Positions 1 to 12,940 of a stretch of DNA of 64,000 bases are shown here, in pieces. Every line of letters starts with the position of its first letter. Within the stretch, counting starts at the first letter, position 1. The position numbers and the translations under genes were made by a program. Under the pieces are notes generated by a model, which ran no database searches, was not told the origin of the DNA, and saw only the letters and a program-made list of their open reading frames with translations. Source of the DNA: Rhabditophanes sp. KR3021 (taxonomy: Eukaryota > Nematoda > Chromadorea > Rhabditida > Alloionematidae); the NCBI GenBank assembly GCA_963281155.1, contig CAUJLY010000005.1, positions 1,364,001-1,428,000 of the forward strand, read 5' to 3'.

Positions 1-1139
1 GGAATCTGAATTCCACTCATCCCGGCAACATCTGCTTGAGCAGTATTTGATTGCCATAAAATCAGGTAAGGTTTCTTTCCGAATTCTTCTAACAAAATCT
101 TTAGTAATTGTCTCGGCATATCATGAATATTTGATATTGAACCGAATGTTACTAAGACAAATTTGTTATTTTCAATTTCAGCCCAATTGATGGCTTTGAA
201 TTTGTGCTCGATTATTTCGACTTGGAGGGATGCTTGGTAGAATTGTTTGGTGTTGTCGTCGTTAGAGCCGAAGAACTTTATCCGGTTGTTGATTGGGCGG
301 ATGGGTTCAGTTAGCATTTCGGAACGGCCGGCGTAGATTAGGTGTCTGGCTTCGATTTGGAAGATATCGGAGTTGAAGTAAATCTTCATTGAGAGGGCTT
401 GGATGGTGCGAGTTGCGGTGATGAAGAATTGGTAGAGGAGATTCAGGATTCTTTCCCAGAAATTCATTCCATTTCCACTAAATAGACTACCGGTTTTTGG
501 AACAGCTGATGGCATGGCAGGGATGTTCATTGAGGCGATGTAACCATCACTTAAGGGCCAATTCGAAAATTGAATTGTTGTCTTGTTCATTTTAGACAAT
601 AGGACTGTTATGCATTCTTGCAAAAAATGATCCAATACTATTAAATCAAATTGATCACTAGATTCTAGTAAATACTTGTATTGCTTTGATTGTTGCAGTT
701 CTAAGCAATATTTACGGTTGTTTTCGAGAATTCTAAAGAAATAAAGAGCTCCTCTCATGTCCCATGGTCTGTTTAAATCTACGGGGATAGATTGTTCCCA
801 GAACAAAGAAATCCCATTAGCAATCATTTCTTGGTTGTGAGCATTTGTCTTATTCAAAACCAATGGAGTCCAATTGTGAGGAAACGTAAGTGCAGGTTTC
901 GAGAAATCATACATAAGTATCTGCAACCAAAAAATAGACTGTTCCGTTCCAAAGCTCTCACCAACTTGTTTCATCATTGCATCATGACTATAACAACCAG
1001 ATGATGGCAACAACAAAACTGAAGATCCATTAGCAGATTTAATAGCAGCCGAATGTTTGATTAAATTCCAAGTAGTATCATTGACACCCAACACAGACAA
1101 ACCCAAAAAACTACTTATCGCAAAGGCTATAAGCATCAT
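1..1139 (-). CDS. UDP-glycosyltransferase (UGT), 5' part, runs off the window
   Basis: One uninterrupted frame of about 380 codons runs from an ATG at 1139 to the left edge. It would transfer a sugar from a UDP-sugar to small lipophilic compounds in the ER membrane. The first 20 residues are a hydrophobic signal peptide. A GCYSHDAMMKQVGESF stretch at about residues 48-63 fits the N-terminal UGT segment with the catalytic histidine. Further on come LIYAGRSEML and VLVTFGSISNIHDMP, which match the family pattern just before the UDP-sugar-binding half, followed by LILWQ. The C-terminal signature (HGG.NS region) and the membrane anchor lie outside the window. No intron is seen in this part. The family call is firm from these blocks; substrate and subfamily cannot be told. 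Confidence 0.85.
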   Translation of the reverse strand, partial: MMLIAFAISSFLGLSVLGVNDTTWNLIKHSAAIKSANGSSVLLLPSSGCYSHDAMMKQVGESFGTEQSIFWLQILMYDFSKPALTFPHNWTPLVLNKTNAHNQEMIANGISLFWEQSIPVDLNRPWDMRGALYFFRILENNRKYCLELQQSKQYKYLLESSDQFDLIVLDHFLQECITVLLSKMNKTTIQFSNWPLSDGYIASMNIPAMPSAVPKTGSLFSGNGMNFWERILNLLYQFFITATRTIQALSMKIYFNSDIFQIEARHLIYAGRSEMLTEPIRPINNRIKFFGSNDDNTKQFYQASLQVEIIEHKFKAINWAEIENNKFVLVTFGSISNIHDMPRQLLKILLEEFGKKPYLILWQSNTAQADVAGMSGIQI

Positions 1140-4100
1140 TTTAAATAAATGAATGAAATACTACTCAAGAAATAAATGTAGTAATTCTCTGTGGCTGCAC
1201 TTAACTTTTAGGGGTTAATAAAAAATGATGTCTCAAATTTAGAATATACTAGCGCATCAGAGACTATCCCTTTTTTATATGATTAAGTGGTTCTATATTT
1301 ATGTATAGGTAGCCAATAGGTGAAGCGAAAGATGCCTTAGCTTTAGTGATAAATTGTTAGCAAGTGAAGGGAAATTTAGTTAGTAGAGTTACTTAGATGA
1401 CAATATTTTTACAAGACAAAAACATGCGATGATGTAATGATGTCTTTATAGAGGTGTAAATCATCTTTTTGTAAAAGATAAATATTGGTGCTCCATGTTG
1501 TTGATTTTGTTTGGTGGTGATCGTTTTTTATTTTTGATAAGTACTTGTGGGGTGAATTAAATGGATATTTACTCACTTATTTATTGTTGTTGATCTAATT
1601 TGATTACAAAGAATCTTAAAAGGGTCAATTAGGGAGAGTGCTTAATCAACAAAAGTACACTGAATTGACATCATGGAGTTGTTGCTTTATTTAACTCACA
1701 TGGTTTGTGAATCGCAAAAAATAGCTTCACATTTTTATCACTAAACTACAAACGAAAAAAGAAGTAAATTAAAATGTTGTTGACAAGGGCAAGAATGTTG
1801 TAATTTAGTTTGTTTGGTATGCAATTTTAATCGTGAGTTGATGACGTAAAAGCGAAACAAACAAAAATCAACTTTAATTTGCTTGATTATTGTGGTTGGG
1901 TGAAGTTTGGGTTTGTCGTGTAAACCTCAAGGTGACTGATTATTGAAAGTTAATAAACGGCGTTGGCTTCAAGTTGACACGTACATTTTTGGTGATGACC
2001 ATTTAGTCAGGTAAAAATTATATCAATGATTTATCAAGCTTTTTATGGGATGTAGAACGTGAAATTCAAGTTTTTTATCGGTGCTGTATTTCATTTTTCT
2101 GAGTTCTGATTCAGTACGAGTTTAAGTGGGTTTTATGGCTTCGGAAGTTTAGTAATAAATTAATCCAACCGCTATTAATAGGAGAATAATTTTTTGAAGT
2201 TTGATTTTTTCAAATATCAATTTTTTGATTAAAACGTATAGTTGATCTTCAAAGTTGCTGTAACTTGGAGTTGCTTCCAGGTAATAAATAATTCAATAGG
2301 TCATTTATAACTTTATAATTTACCGTTAAGCTTTTTGAGATAAAGTATGTGTCGCGTTCAAGTGATGTTCTCTTAAAAAATAATTATATACATCTTGTTT
2401 AAAGTTCCTACCAAATATTATTTTGAATACTTTGCTGTTAAATTCTATTTTTTAATTGAGTTTTAGCGACACTTTTTAGTCGTTTTTTGGATTTTTAAGT
2501 GTAACTTTATCTGCCTATAAAGGCCAGAATAAAAATTTGCTTATTATACCGAATTTGATAGCGTCTTCGAAAGGAATTAGTGTAATTAAAAAAGAGTCAG
2601 TTATTGTCTTTGAGGAATTGACTAGTCTTCTTAATACTTTGGCTATAAATGATATCATAGACGTTGATGAAAATGTAATTTCTGATATGCTTGATAACTT
2701 TAACTTAGAAGACGATTTTGAGAAATCACATCAGTAATATTGATATTATATCTGATGAAAGTGAAGAAGGGTATTTGGAAGCACCTTCTTTTATTACACG
2801 TTCCAAATTTCATAATAATTTAAAAGAGATAAAAAATTATGTACCTGGAAAGAATCCTGATTAGCATAATGACATTGAAGAATTAGAAAAACAGTTTTCT
2901 TCTTAGTAAGTATTGCTTGCTCAAATACAGTTTACTGATTTTTGGAATACTTAATAGCAGGTTATATTTTTATTTTTGGTTGCCCGTGAATATTTGATAA
3001 CTTTTATTATTATGTTCATAAAAAACGTGAGGAAATAGCACCTCTTAAAGATATAAAAATTTTGAGTTTTAGGACATCTCTCTATAAGGCACACATATCT
3101 CGGTCCAGTCTGTGTCGCTTGTAGACAGATTCAACTATATCTTAAATTCTGTTCACCTTCTTAGTCCAAATAAAGTTCATCTTTTTAGAAATTATTATTT
3201 TTATTTACGCGGCCCTTGGATATAAAAAAGCTATTTCTTACATCAGTGCCTTTGTCCTCTTATTAGTTCATCTTCACACCTAATCTCATGCACAACCATT
3301 TTTACGAGTCAATCTTATGTCATCAATACACCATCGGTACCACTCTTTAACATCCACCCAAATCAAAAAAAAATTAGCCGACGTCTGGAATTTTTATATT
3401 TTACCCTTACATAATATTTTGCCACCTTTCATCTTAATTAACATATATTACTAAATAAAAACCAAGATGGCGGTATATTTTTTGATGTTATGCCGGAAAT
3501 GCTTTACTATTTATTTATTATATTTTTGGCTAAGATTATGAAATGCTTCATTAAATTGTCATCTTCAAATAAATAATATATTTCGTCGTTAAAGAGACCC
3601 CTTCAGATTAATAAATTTATTGAATTTACAAAGACACACCAGTTAATCAAAGCCAAATTGTCATTAACTTAATTATACACATATCCAATTCACAACCACA
3701 AATCCTTCTAATTATAAATGGAAACAATTTTACGGTTATCACATGTTGTTAATTTAAATTAAAAGATGCAAACATACACGCTTACTTAAATAACATAACC
3801 CTTTTGACATTAATTACCTAGACCAGAAGACAAAAGAGCCTTACTAACCTCCACCTGACCCTATCACACCACCAATTATCTTTTGTGCTCAAACAAGGCC
3901 ACAACAATTTAAAACAAAGAACCTCAATTAAAGGTACATGTTGACTTTCCATGTTCTTTTTATTAACGACAACAAAAGGGAAGCGGCATTTGACCACTCC
4001 AAAACAATACTTTTATCACCTTTCGTAAATTGTTACGAATATGGCCACATTAATTATTTCATGTAATTGTGGCGGAGCCATCAAATGGCCAACTATTAGT

Positions 4101-7100
4101 CATCCTAATAATAATTTTGACGTAATACATCATTACTTTCTTTTCAAATGCCATTAATATTTACAAAATAAATAAAATCTCCCCCACATCAAAAAGTCAA
4201 TCAGCAACCTCATCCTCAAATCTCCATCACCCTCAACAAAGCTCAATCTATGGATAATCTTTTAATATGTTGCTTCCTTAATAAACATCACAATAATCAT
4301 CTTCTTTCTCTTTATAATAATAAGCTTATAATCTAGTATTGGCACCACAACTACGCAACAACTCCTGTTGCTACTGATTACATGTGATTAAATTTAAGCA
4401 ACCGTTCATAATTCTATTGTTAAGGGTGATTTTAGTTATGATTTTGATTTGATTAGGGTGAAAAGAATTTTGCATGAACATATGCTTCGTTTAAAAGTTT
4501 TTCAACTACATACCATAATACCTTGTGTATGAATAAATCTATTAAATATTATTATTGTCAGATCGGAGATGTGTAATCAAGCAACTCATAAATCACACAA
4601 ACTGTCACACACAAATCATTTATATTCTATATACTGTAATCAACCCAAAAACTGATATTTCTCAATATATCGAAACAATCAAACAATTTATTATTAGATC
4701 AAAATATATACTAGTTTATGTACCTTCAAATTTAATAAAAAATAACCATTCATTTGTTGTACACTTTTTATTGTTCATGTCATAAAAAGTCTTTTCTTCC
4801 ATATAATATCATGCAATCTTGTTTTTGCTTTAGTAAAAAAAGAACAAGAAATTGGTAAATAAAATTAAACCATTTAAAAAAGATAGTTATAAATCCTTAG
4901 AATTTATTTGATTAATAACGAAGTGCATTTATGCTCACAAAGATTGATTTGTTATTAGCTTGCAGGCTGTTTCGTTGAGCAAATAAATCAAGATAAATAA
5001 TGTAATATTGTTGTACCTTTATTACGCAAATTAAGCAACAACTCTAACTTATGGATATTAAGGTTTTTGTTGCAACAATAGATAAATCCTTTTGTGTCAA
5101 TGAACACACATACAAGACTTTAATTTAATGTGATATCTATTAGTGTGTTGGCTTAAACTATTAAATTTTTTAATCACATCAATCAAGTGGAAGTTAGTAC
5201 TGTATTCGGAATATTCTTCATATGTTTGCTATCAATAAAAGGGTTTACTTTATTACAAGGAAGGTGAAAGATATATTTCATTTTTATTCATCCATTTAAA
5301 ATTAAATCAAATATAATACACTTCCTTTGCCGTTTCAAACCAAATATTTGCATATTTAGAACACTTCAATTCAATAATAACAAACTTTTTTAATATCCTC
5401 TTCCTTTTCAAGGTTCTAATAAATATTTATTGTTAATCTTTTCATTTACATAATCCCTCACCATATTAATAACTTATGCCACTTTATCAACATCCAACAA
5501 ACAAATAACCTTTATATTTAGCTGTTTCCAAATGTTAAGGAATTCTCATTCACACATTTTTTACTATTACTCAGAGGTAGGTAATTTCCTGAAATTATAA
5601 TCAAAAAGCATGTGTCTTTAATCTCACGCCATTTTATTTTTGTATACAGTTGAGAATGTCGCCGTGGTATTTGCACCACTTCTTATAGTATTCAACAAAT
5701 TATCTTAGATATACTTTTGTTTCACATTCTCAAGTTTTAGTTGCTATTAAGAAAGTCCCTTGGTTGTGTGAAATTGATATTCATTACTACACATATTTCT
5801 AAATATCCAAATCTAGTCATCTTCTTATGTAATTTAATCAAATCAAAGTATGTACAAAACATATGTGTCCATAATAATTGAAAACGAGAACCAATTTATA
5901 AACATACACACACTTCATTTATTCAATCATAATAATTACTTTTTTATACTCAAAACTCATCACTTACCTTTTGTCAAGGAATTGATGAGTGATTTTTATA
6001 CTTATTAATTTATGTACATCTCATTTTTATAAACGCACTAAACAACTGTCTATGTCTACGCTTATTTTTTCATAATTAAATCAGAAAAAAGACAGAAATT
6101 AATATATATGTTAAATAGGAGTGTAATTGCAATTTAAAATACTGATTAATTGGAAATGAGCAGTTGTTGATTGAATAAATGCTTAATTAATAAAAAAGAA
6201 AACTTACATTTTCAAACAACACTTAACTGAACCAAAAAAACCAAGGCTTTAAACAATACTCAAAATTAACAACAAATTGTCTATCAAACTTAAAACAACT
6301 ACTTCAAAATATTTGAAGTGACGACGGCATTATTTTGATGTTCAATTATGTCCCCTTTTAAACTATAATTTATTTCAAACAAGCAACATTTATTTTGATT
6401 TGTCGTCAAGTAGATTAGCCGTTTAAGAGATCTTTGACTGAAGAGAGTACTGTTCAATTGACACATGTTTCGATAAGTTCTTTTGTTTGAATGATAATAC
6501 AATACTAAATTTGGTTGCAAATTTGTATTTGCAATATGTTTCTCCTTTTACCATTTAATTAATAAGAATATTTATTTGGTTATGCAATTAATGATTAAAC
6601 CCCTTAACTGAACTTCCATCCAGCTCAAGACAAAACAAATCTAATTTTTTACCGTATAAACAAACCTAATAACAAGTCATTTCTTGTTATTTAAAGTAAA
6701 CAAAAACATAATATATCCACCAAAACAATGCCTTTACCTAATTAATCATTTGATAAAGCCTTACGTAACTAACACAGCTCCAACCATATGCACAACGCCA
6801 CCACATTTGCTTAGGTATCCTTACATGTTCTTTGTTCATTCAAATGGAAATAAGAAAAGTGAACAGAAGATATATTCTTATGCAATGCATCATCCAAAAT
6901 AATAATTTTTTCTTGCTTAATCATGGAGACCTTTTCCCCTATTTTGTGACAATCAACCAAAAATTACTTCAATAATGGGAATATTTATATTAATAATATT
7001 ATATTATTCATCCACCAAAAACAGAGAATGTATAACATTTTTTGAATGCAAATATATTCATATGAATATTTAAATTTCTTTACAAATTGTTTGGAAGTCA

Positions 7101-8711
7101 ATGATTGCCCTTGATACAGTATAAAATGAATTGATAACTTAGTGTGAGGAATAAGTTATTAGTAGAAGAAGAACATTGGATGGTGGTATAAATTAACAGA
7201 ATATTTAACCCCTTAATATAAAAAGCCCTAGCTTAAGAGGAACAATAATATCACCTACCAAGTTCGACAATTCAACCCACCAACTTCTAAAATTTCACAC
7301 TCAAACAACTTTGATCTTCTTTTCGATCACCAAAATGTTGAATGTTGTTAACTTAAAACTTTTTAACACTCTACCCAACATAACTCTACCTCTACATTCT
7401 GATTAACACCAACAACTTACAACCTGTAAATGCACGGGTGGCAGGTATATTATTTACTTACAACTAAAATCAAAAATCAACACTACTCATATCTCTACTT
7501 TGACAATATATACATTGATCATACCTATATACCAAAAAGAAATTTACTTTTTTGTAATACTACTAAAGATATGTGTCTGTCACCTTTTTGATTATTAATA
7601 AACAAACAATTAAGTCCAGCCACCTCCACTCAAGCCACCCTTAATCAAATTTACATTCACGACATGGGGACAAGTCGTTAGTTGTGGTAAAATGTGATAT
7701 CCTCAAAACATCTAAATATCAATGGTAACAAGAAAACTCAACTTTACTACCCAATTGTCGGGACCTTCTTAACAATCTAATACCAACTTTTACAATACAG
7801 TAAAATGAGACGATCATCATCTTTGTTAAAAGGAACTTGATCTTACTGTCAGGTAACTTATTTATTATTTAAACTTTTAACAACATTCAAACTTTAAGCA
7901 CGCATCTAATTAATTATAAAATTGTATTTGATGATTAGATCCAAGAAAGTGCCTTAAAAGGTTACAGCACGCAACAACTCTTTCTCAAATTAAGGAATTT
8001 GGAGTTGTTGACGTGGTCGTGTCATAAGGACATTTTGTATTCTTTTTGCCTTGTACTTTGCACGCATTCATACCTTTTCCAGGGTACATTGCCTAAAAGG
8101 TAAATGAAATGTATCCCTACTCTAATAAAATGACCACCACATGCTTCTCAAATATACAATCAAAGCTAGTTACATATCAAGCAATTTCAACAAAGTACTT
8201 TACATTCTGACCACAGCTGTATCTCTGTCCAAACAATCCCATACTTTTATTTTGAAACAAATATTTAACACTATCACCTCCACAAACAATCAAACTATCC
8301 ATAATATTTAAAATAACTTTTTATTCAAATTTTATAAAAGAGAAATACAAAAAGTACAATTATTATTTTTATAAAGCTATCTTTGAAAATGGACATCCAA
8401 AAGATTGGAATATAATAAAATTTAACAAAAAAGATGAGAGGAAGGTAGAAGGTTGTGGAAGTTATTTTATATAAAAGTTGATTTTGTTATATTAAGATTT
8501 GGTTGCCGCTTTTCTTGGGTTGATTTGGCTTATAAAGGAATTGCTGAGACAAATGACGTTTTTGTTGTTGAAGAGAGAGAAGGTGACACTCGTGTTGAAA
8601 ACATATGTGTTTGTAGAAAAGCTAATGAAGTTGTTTAGTATTTGGTTTTAAAGAAGAAAAAGAAGCTTACACCGAGCAACTATTTAGGAGACTTTGTAAT
8701 AAAGGTGCATT
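1140..8711. other. 7.6 kb gene-poor AT-rich region
   Basis: I find no convincing gene between the UGT start and the 3' end of the Sox gene apart from a weak transposase-like remnant near 2.5-2.95 kb. Short open frames, such as those at 4555-4785, 6299-6520 and 8453-8638, have no recognisable domain and no splice partners. A TATAAAAAG-like box occurs near 7218, but only a 22-codon frame follows it. The region is the 3' flank of the Sox gene and the 5' flank of the UGT gene, so it may hold regulatory elements; this is inference only. Confidence 0.6.
2530..2955 (+). pseudogene. possible decayed pogo/Tigger-type transposase C-terminus
   Basis: A 66-codon frame (2537-2737) is followed, one frame over, by an acidic stretch ending near 2862, then by a frame ending QIQFTDFWNT near 2955. 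Pogo/Tigger transposases often end with an acidic linker of the DVDEN/SDEE kind and a final motif like KQTKITDFF, and the order here resembles that. At least two frame changes and internal stops mean it cannot encode a protein now. No DDE catalytic block or terminal repeat was seen upstream, so only the tail would be left. The match rests on composition and one short motif; an unrelated random frame is a real alternative. Confidence 0.3.
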
Positions 8712-9766
<1,055 letters not shown>

Positions 9767-10067
9767 ATTATATTATGTTAAAAAGATCGCAAAAAAGAGT
9801 TGGATGTTTGTTTTACCAATTTAAAGTACAAAAAGAATGAGTTAAAAAGGTGATTAGAAGATATTATACGGTTGGTTCAGGAAGTATATTGACTTCAAAA
9901 CACACAAACAATCACACTCTTAATACAATATAGATATTTATACGTTTTGTTGTATTAAATAGGAAGGATAAAAGAATGCAAAAAATCTTTTGATTAGTAT
10001 ATATAATAGCTTGACTAAAGAAAACGAGTAAACTGTTTCCAAACAATAGAAAAAAGAAGGTTTTTGT

Positions 10068-10140
10068 TGGTACTAGTATATAGTATTATAGTATATAACA
10101 ATAATATATTATAATAGTAATAATAATATAATAATAATTC
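10068..10140. repeat. AT-rich simple sequence (TAATAA/TATA-like)
   Basis: A run of about 70 bases made almost only of A and T, with irregular TATA, TAATA and ATAATA units, about 300 bp upstream of the Sox start codon. Confidence 0.7.
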
Positions 10141-12332
10141 AAGCAAGAATGCCTGATTGCTTATTCAAATGAAAGGAATGGAGGAGAGTATGGTTTTGGT
10201 GTATGTATATTTGCGCCAGTGTCGAATTGAGAATATTGTTTATGAATGGAAGAAGAGAATTGAAGGCCAGCCTCGTCACTTGAAGTAGGAGAGAACAGGA
10301 ATCTCAAAACGGGTGACAGAGAACCTTATCCCCCCTCTTTCTCTAGTCCTTCCCATACTTAACAACTTATCAAGGGACGACACAAGAATTGTCTGCTTTT
10401 TTTGCTCACTGGTTGGTTCCTTTTTTGCCAACAGCATATCATCATACTAGTACATACATACCACACATCATACACACACCTGAGTTTTCTCCCCAGTCAA
10501 CGCATTTAACATATAGCTCCCAACCAAACCCAACCCTCTTTTTATTTGAGAGATGGTGGTGGTTGTCGGTCTTGTTCGTTTATTTTTGATACTGCTCACT
10601 AAAATCTTTTCTCATATAAAATACATATTCCTCATCTTCTAGATACTAAACTTTCTTCAACAAACAAAAGAGGGAGGGGTCCCGGGGTCGTGGCAAGCAA
10701 AAGATGGTAATTGGTAGTGGAGCTAATCTTTAAAAAAGCTCACCCACACATCTAAAAACAGTAGTAGTTGTTTAATAGCATATTATGTCACATCAACCAG
10801 TCTAACTTCCTTTGACGGCATTTTTCGCGGCACCATGGCAAGCAAGATGATTAAAAGTTTAAGCCCACATTAAATTGAGCTTCAGGAAAAGAATGGTAGT
10901 TGGATTTGGACATCTTAACAGTTCACATTATTTTTACTCATGTTAAGGTTCTGGAAAGTATGAGCTAATGAATGTTTTGACAGTGTCACAGCGGGACTTT
11001 CAAACACAATTTTGCCTGTAATCATCTTTGCATTCATGATGCTTTCACAAACTACTACTACTACATTAACTTCATTTGTTGTTTAACGATGTAGTTAGAA
11101 GTTGTTTGTTCGGATTCTATATACTGCTGGAGACCCCAATCATGCCTTGTTTATGAAATGGGCCAATTAATGAGAACAAATAGTATTTTTGGTTGTATTT
11201 TTTGTTTGAGTGATGTTTGGAAAGGTTAGTCTACTGTAGCCAAAACATATTTATATGTATGTACATATGTGATTATATTTAGCGAAAAGAATTTAATGGC
11301 CAAGTTTGCTAGAGGGAGGGAACGACCTTCTTAGATGTTTTATTTTTTTATGCTTAGATTAAAGGTCAATTTTGGTGGTGGTAATGTCATATTCGAGGCA
11401 CATTCAAAGTTAATCATTTTAAGTGAATTGAGGTGATTTAAGGTCGTTATGGGTCGTCTTCATCCACAGACCATCATCACCTCAAAAGGCAACATTGGAA
11501 AGGTAACAAATTATTCCCTTAAATGATTAGTCATAGGAGAGACTGATAAAATTATTAATAAATTTTAATGTCTCAATAAAGTAATAGGGAATATATTTTG
11601 ATTTACGTCAAATGGAAGGTCTTTCACCTTAGTGATTAGCATATCAATGGATACCTAATAAAGAGGTCTATTTACGATCACATTAAAAAGAGAGTGATTA
11701 TGTGTAACACTTACTTAATAAGATAGTCAAGGTGCGAAGTAAAAGTAAGTGCAAGTTAAATAAACAAAAAATAAACTCGAATCAGGCGCTTCTGCCCAGT
11801 AGAAGTCAAAATAAAGCATTTGATGGTATAAAAGTAGAAGCTTGGAGAGAGAGGCTGGCTTCTTGAGGTTTGAAAAGATGCAATCTCCCATATTCAAAAG
11901 CGCATTTTACATGTCTCTATATATTCAACGATACACATTCATTTTTCCATTCATCTAATACAATTCAAAAAAGAATGTTCCATTGAAAGAATTTTTATCA
12001 TCATCATCAACCCATTATCATTACCAATCGAGACATCGAAAAGGAAAAGAAATTGTATAGACTTTGAAAGGATTTATGCCTTGTACACAGCTTCATCTAT
12101 TGAACAAGCTTAATGAATAGGACTATACTTTGCCTTTATATTTATTATTATTGTTTAATGAAAGAAGATTAGGAAAAAAGTGTTTTCCTGTGTGCCGTTT
12201 CATTTATTTCCAATTCGAAAAAAGCTTTTGTGGGTTGGCGTCACGATTTGATATCTCGCAAAATATATTGCTAATCTTTCTCTTCCTGCCTTGCTACCAC
12301 CAAAAGTACAGTACAAAAAAGGAAATAACAAG

Positions 12333-12415
12333 GAAAAAAGAGAGTTATACAAATGTACACTCAAAAAAAGAGAGTTCCACAAATGTACATTCAAAAAAAG
12401 TTAGTTTCCCTAAAT
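12333..12415. repeat. 30-bp tandem repeat, about 2.7 units
   Basis: Units of 30 bp, each starting with an A-run followed by GAGAGTT and then CACAAATGTACATTC or a close variant. The third unit is shortened and more diverged. The period is a multiple of three, so it stretches open frames on both strands and creates a repeated NVHSKK peptide that should not be read as a protein. Confidence 0.75.
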
Positions 12416-12940
12416 ATAATATGTTTCACAAAAATGTAGGTACATTATTTGTTTGTTTGAAATTGATAATATTTGAATTATCCCTCGCAACAAAATATAT
12501 TTCTAATAAACATACAGACGTATCTTGACGACTACAACTCTTATCGATGATAAAGTCATAAAAGATGGTGGTGTTTGATTGAGAAATAATAGTTTTGAAA
12601 TTTGTTTGATGATAACAAATTACTTCTCTCATACAATATTAAATGTATTTTTTGGTTAACAAGGGGAGAGTATTTGTACCGTAGATGGAAATAATAAAAT
12701 ATGAGCGAGAAAAGATATAAGTTGCTTTTTATTTGTACATTATTTTTCCATCAAAAAGAAGAGTATAAAATGATATATACATAATAATAATATTAATAAA
12801 AAGAAAAATGGAGGAAACGATGGAGACTTTGTTGTTAAGTAAAAGTGTGGTGGTAATGGATCTGAATAGATGAGTAGTAAATATAATGAAATTAAAAGGA
12901 TGTAAGTTATAATATATACATAATTTAAGGATAAAAATTA

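Larger units (their letters stand above)
9767..12940. other. 3.2 kb intergenic region 5' of the Sox gene
   Basis: No supported gene. It holds an AT-rich simple-sequence patch (10068-10140), a 30-bp tandem repeat (12333-12415) and scattered short frames, including a 132-codon frame at 12130-12528 that owes its length to the tandem repeat and has no domain. It is the 5' flank of the Sox gene and the 3' flank of rad21, which converges on nothing here. Regulatory elements are likely but none can be named. Confidence 0.55.

Noticed and set aside
12130..12528. 132-codon plus-strand frame
   Set aside because: Its length comes from a 30-bp tandem repeat and it has no domain or conserved look.
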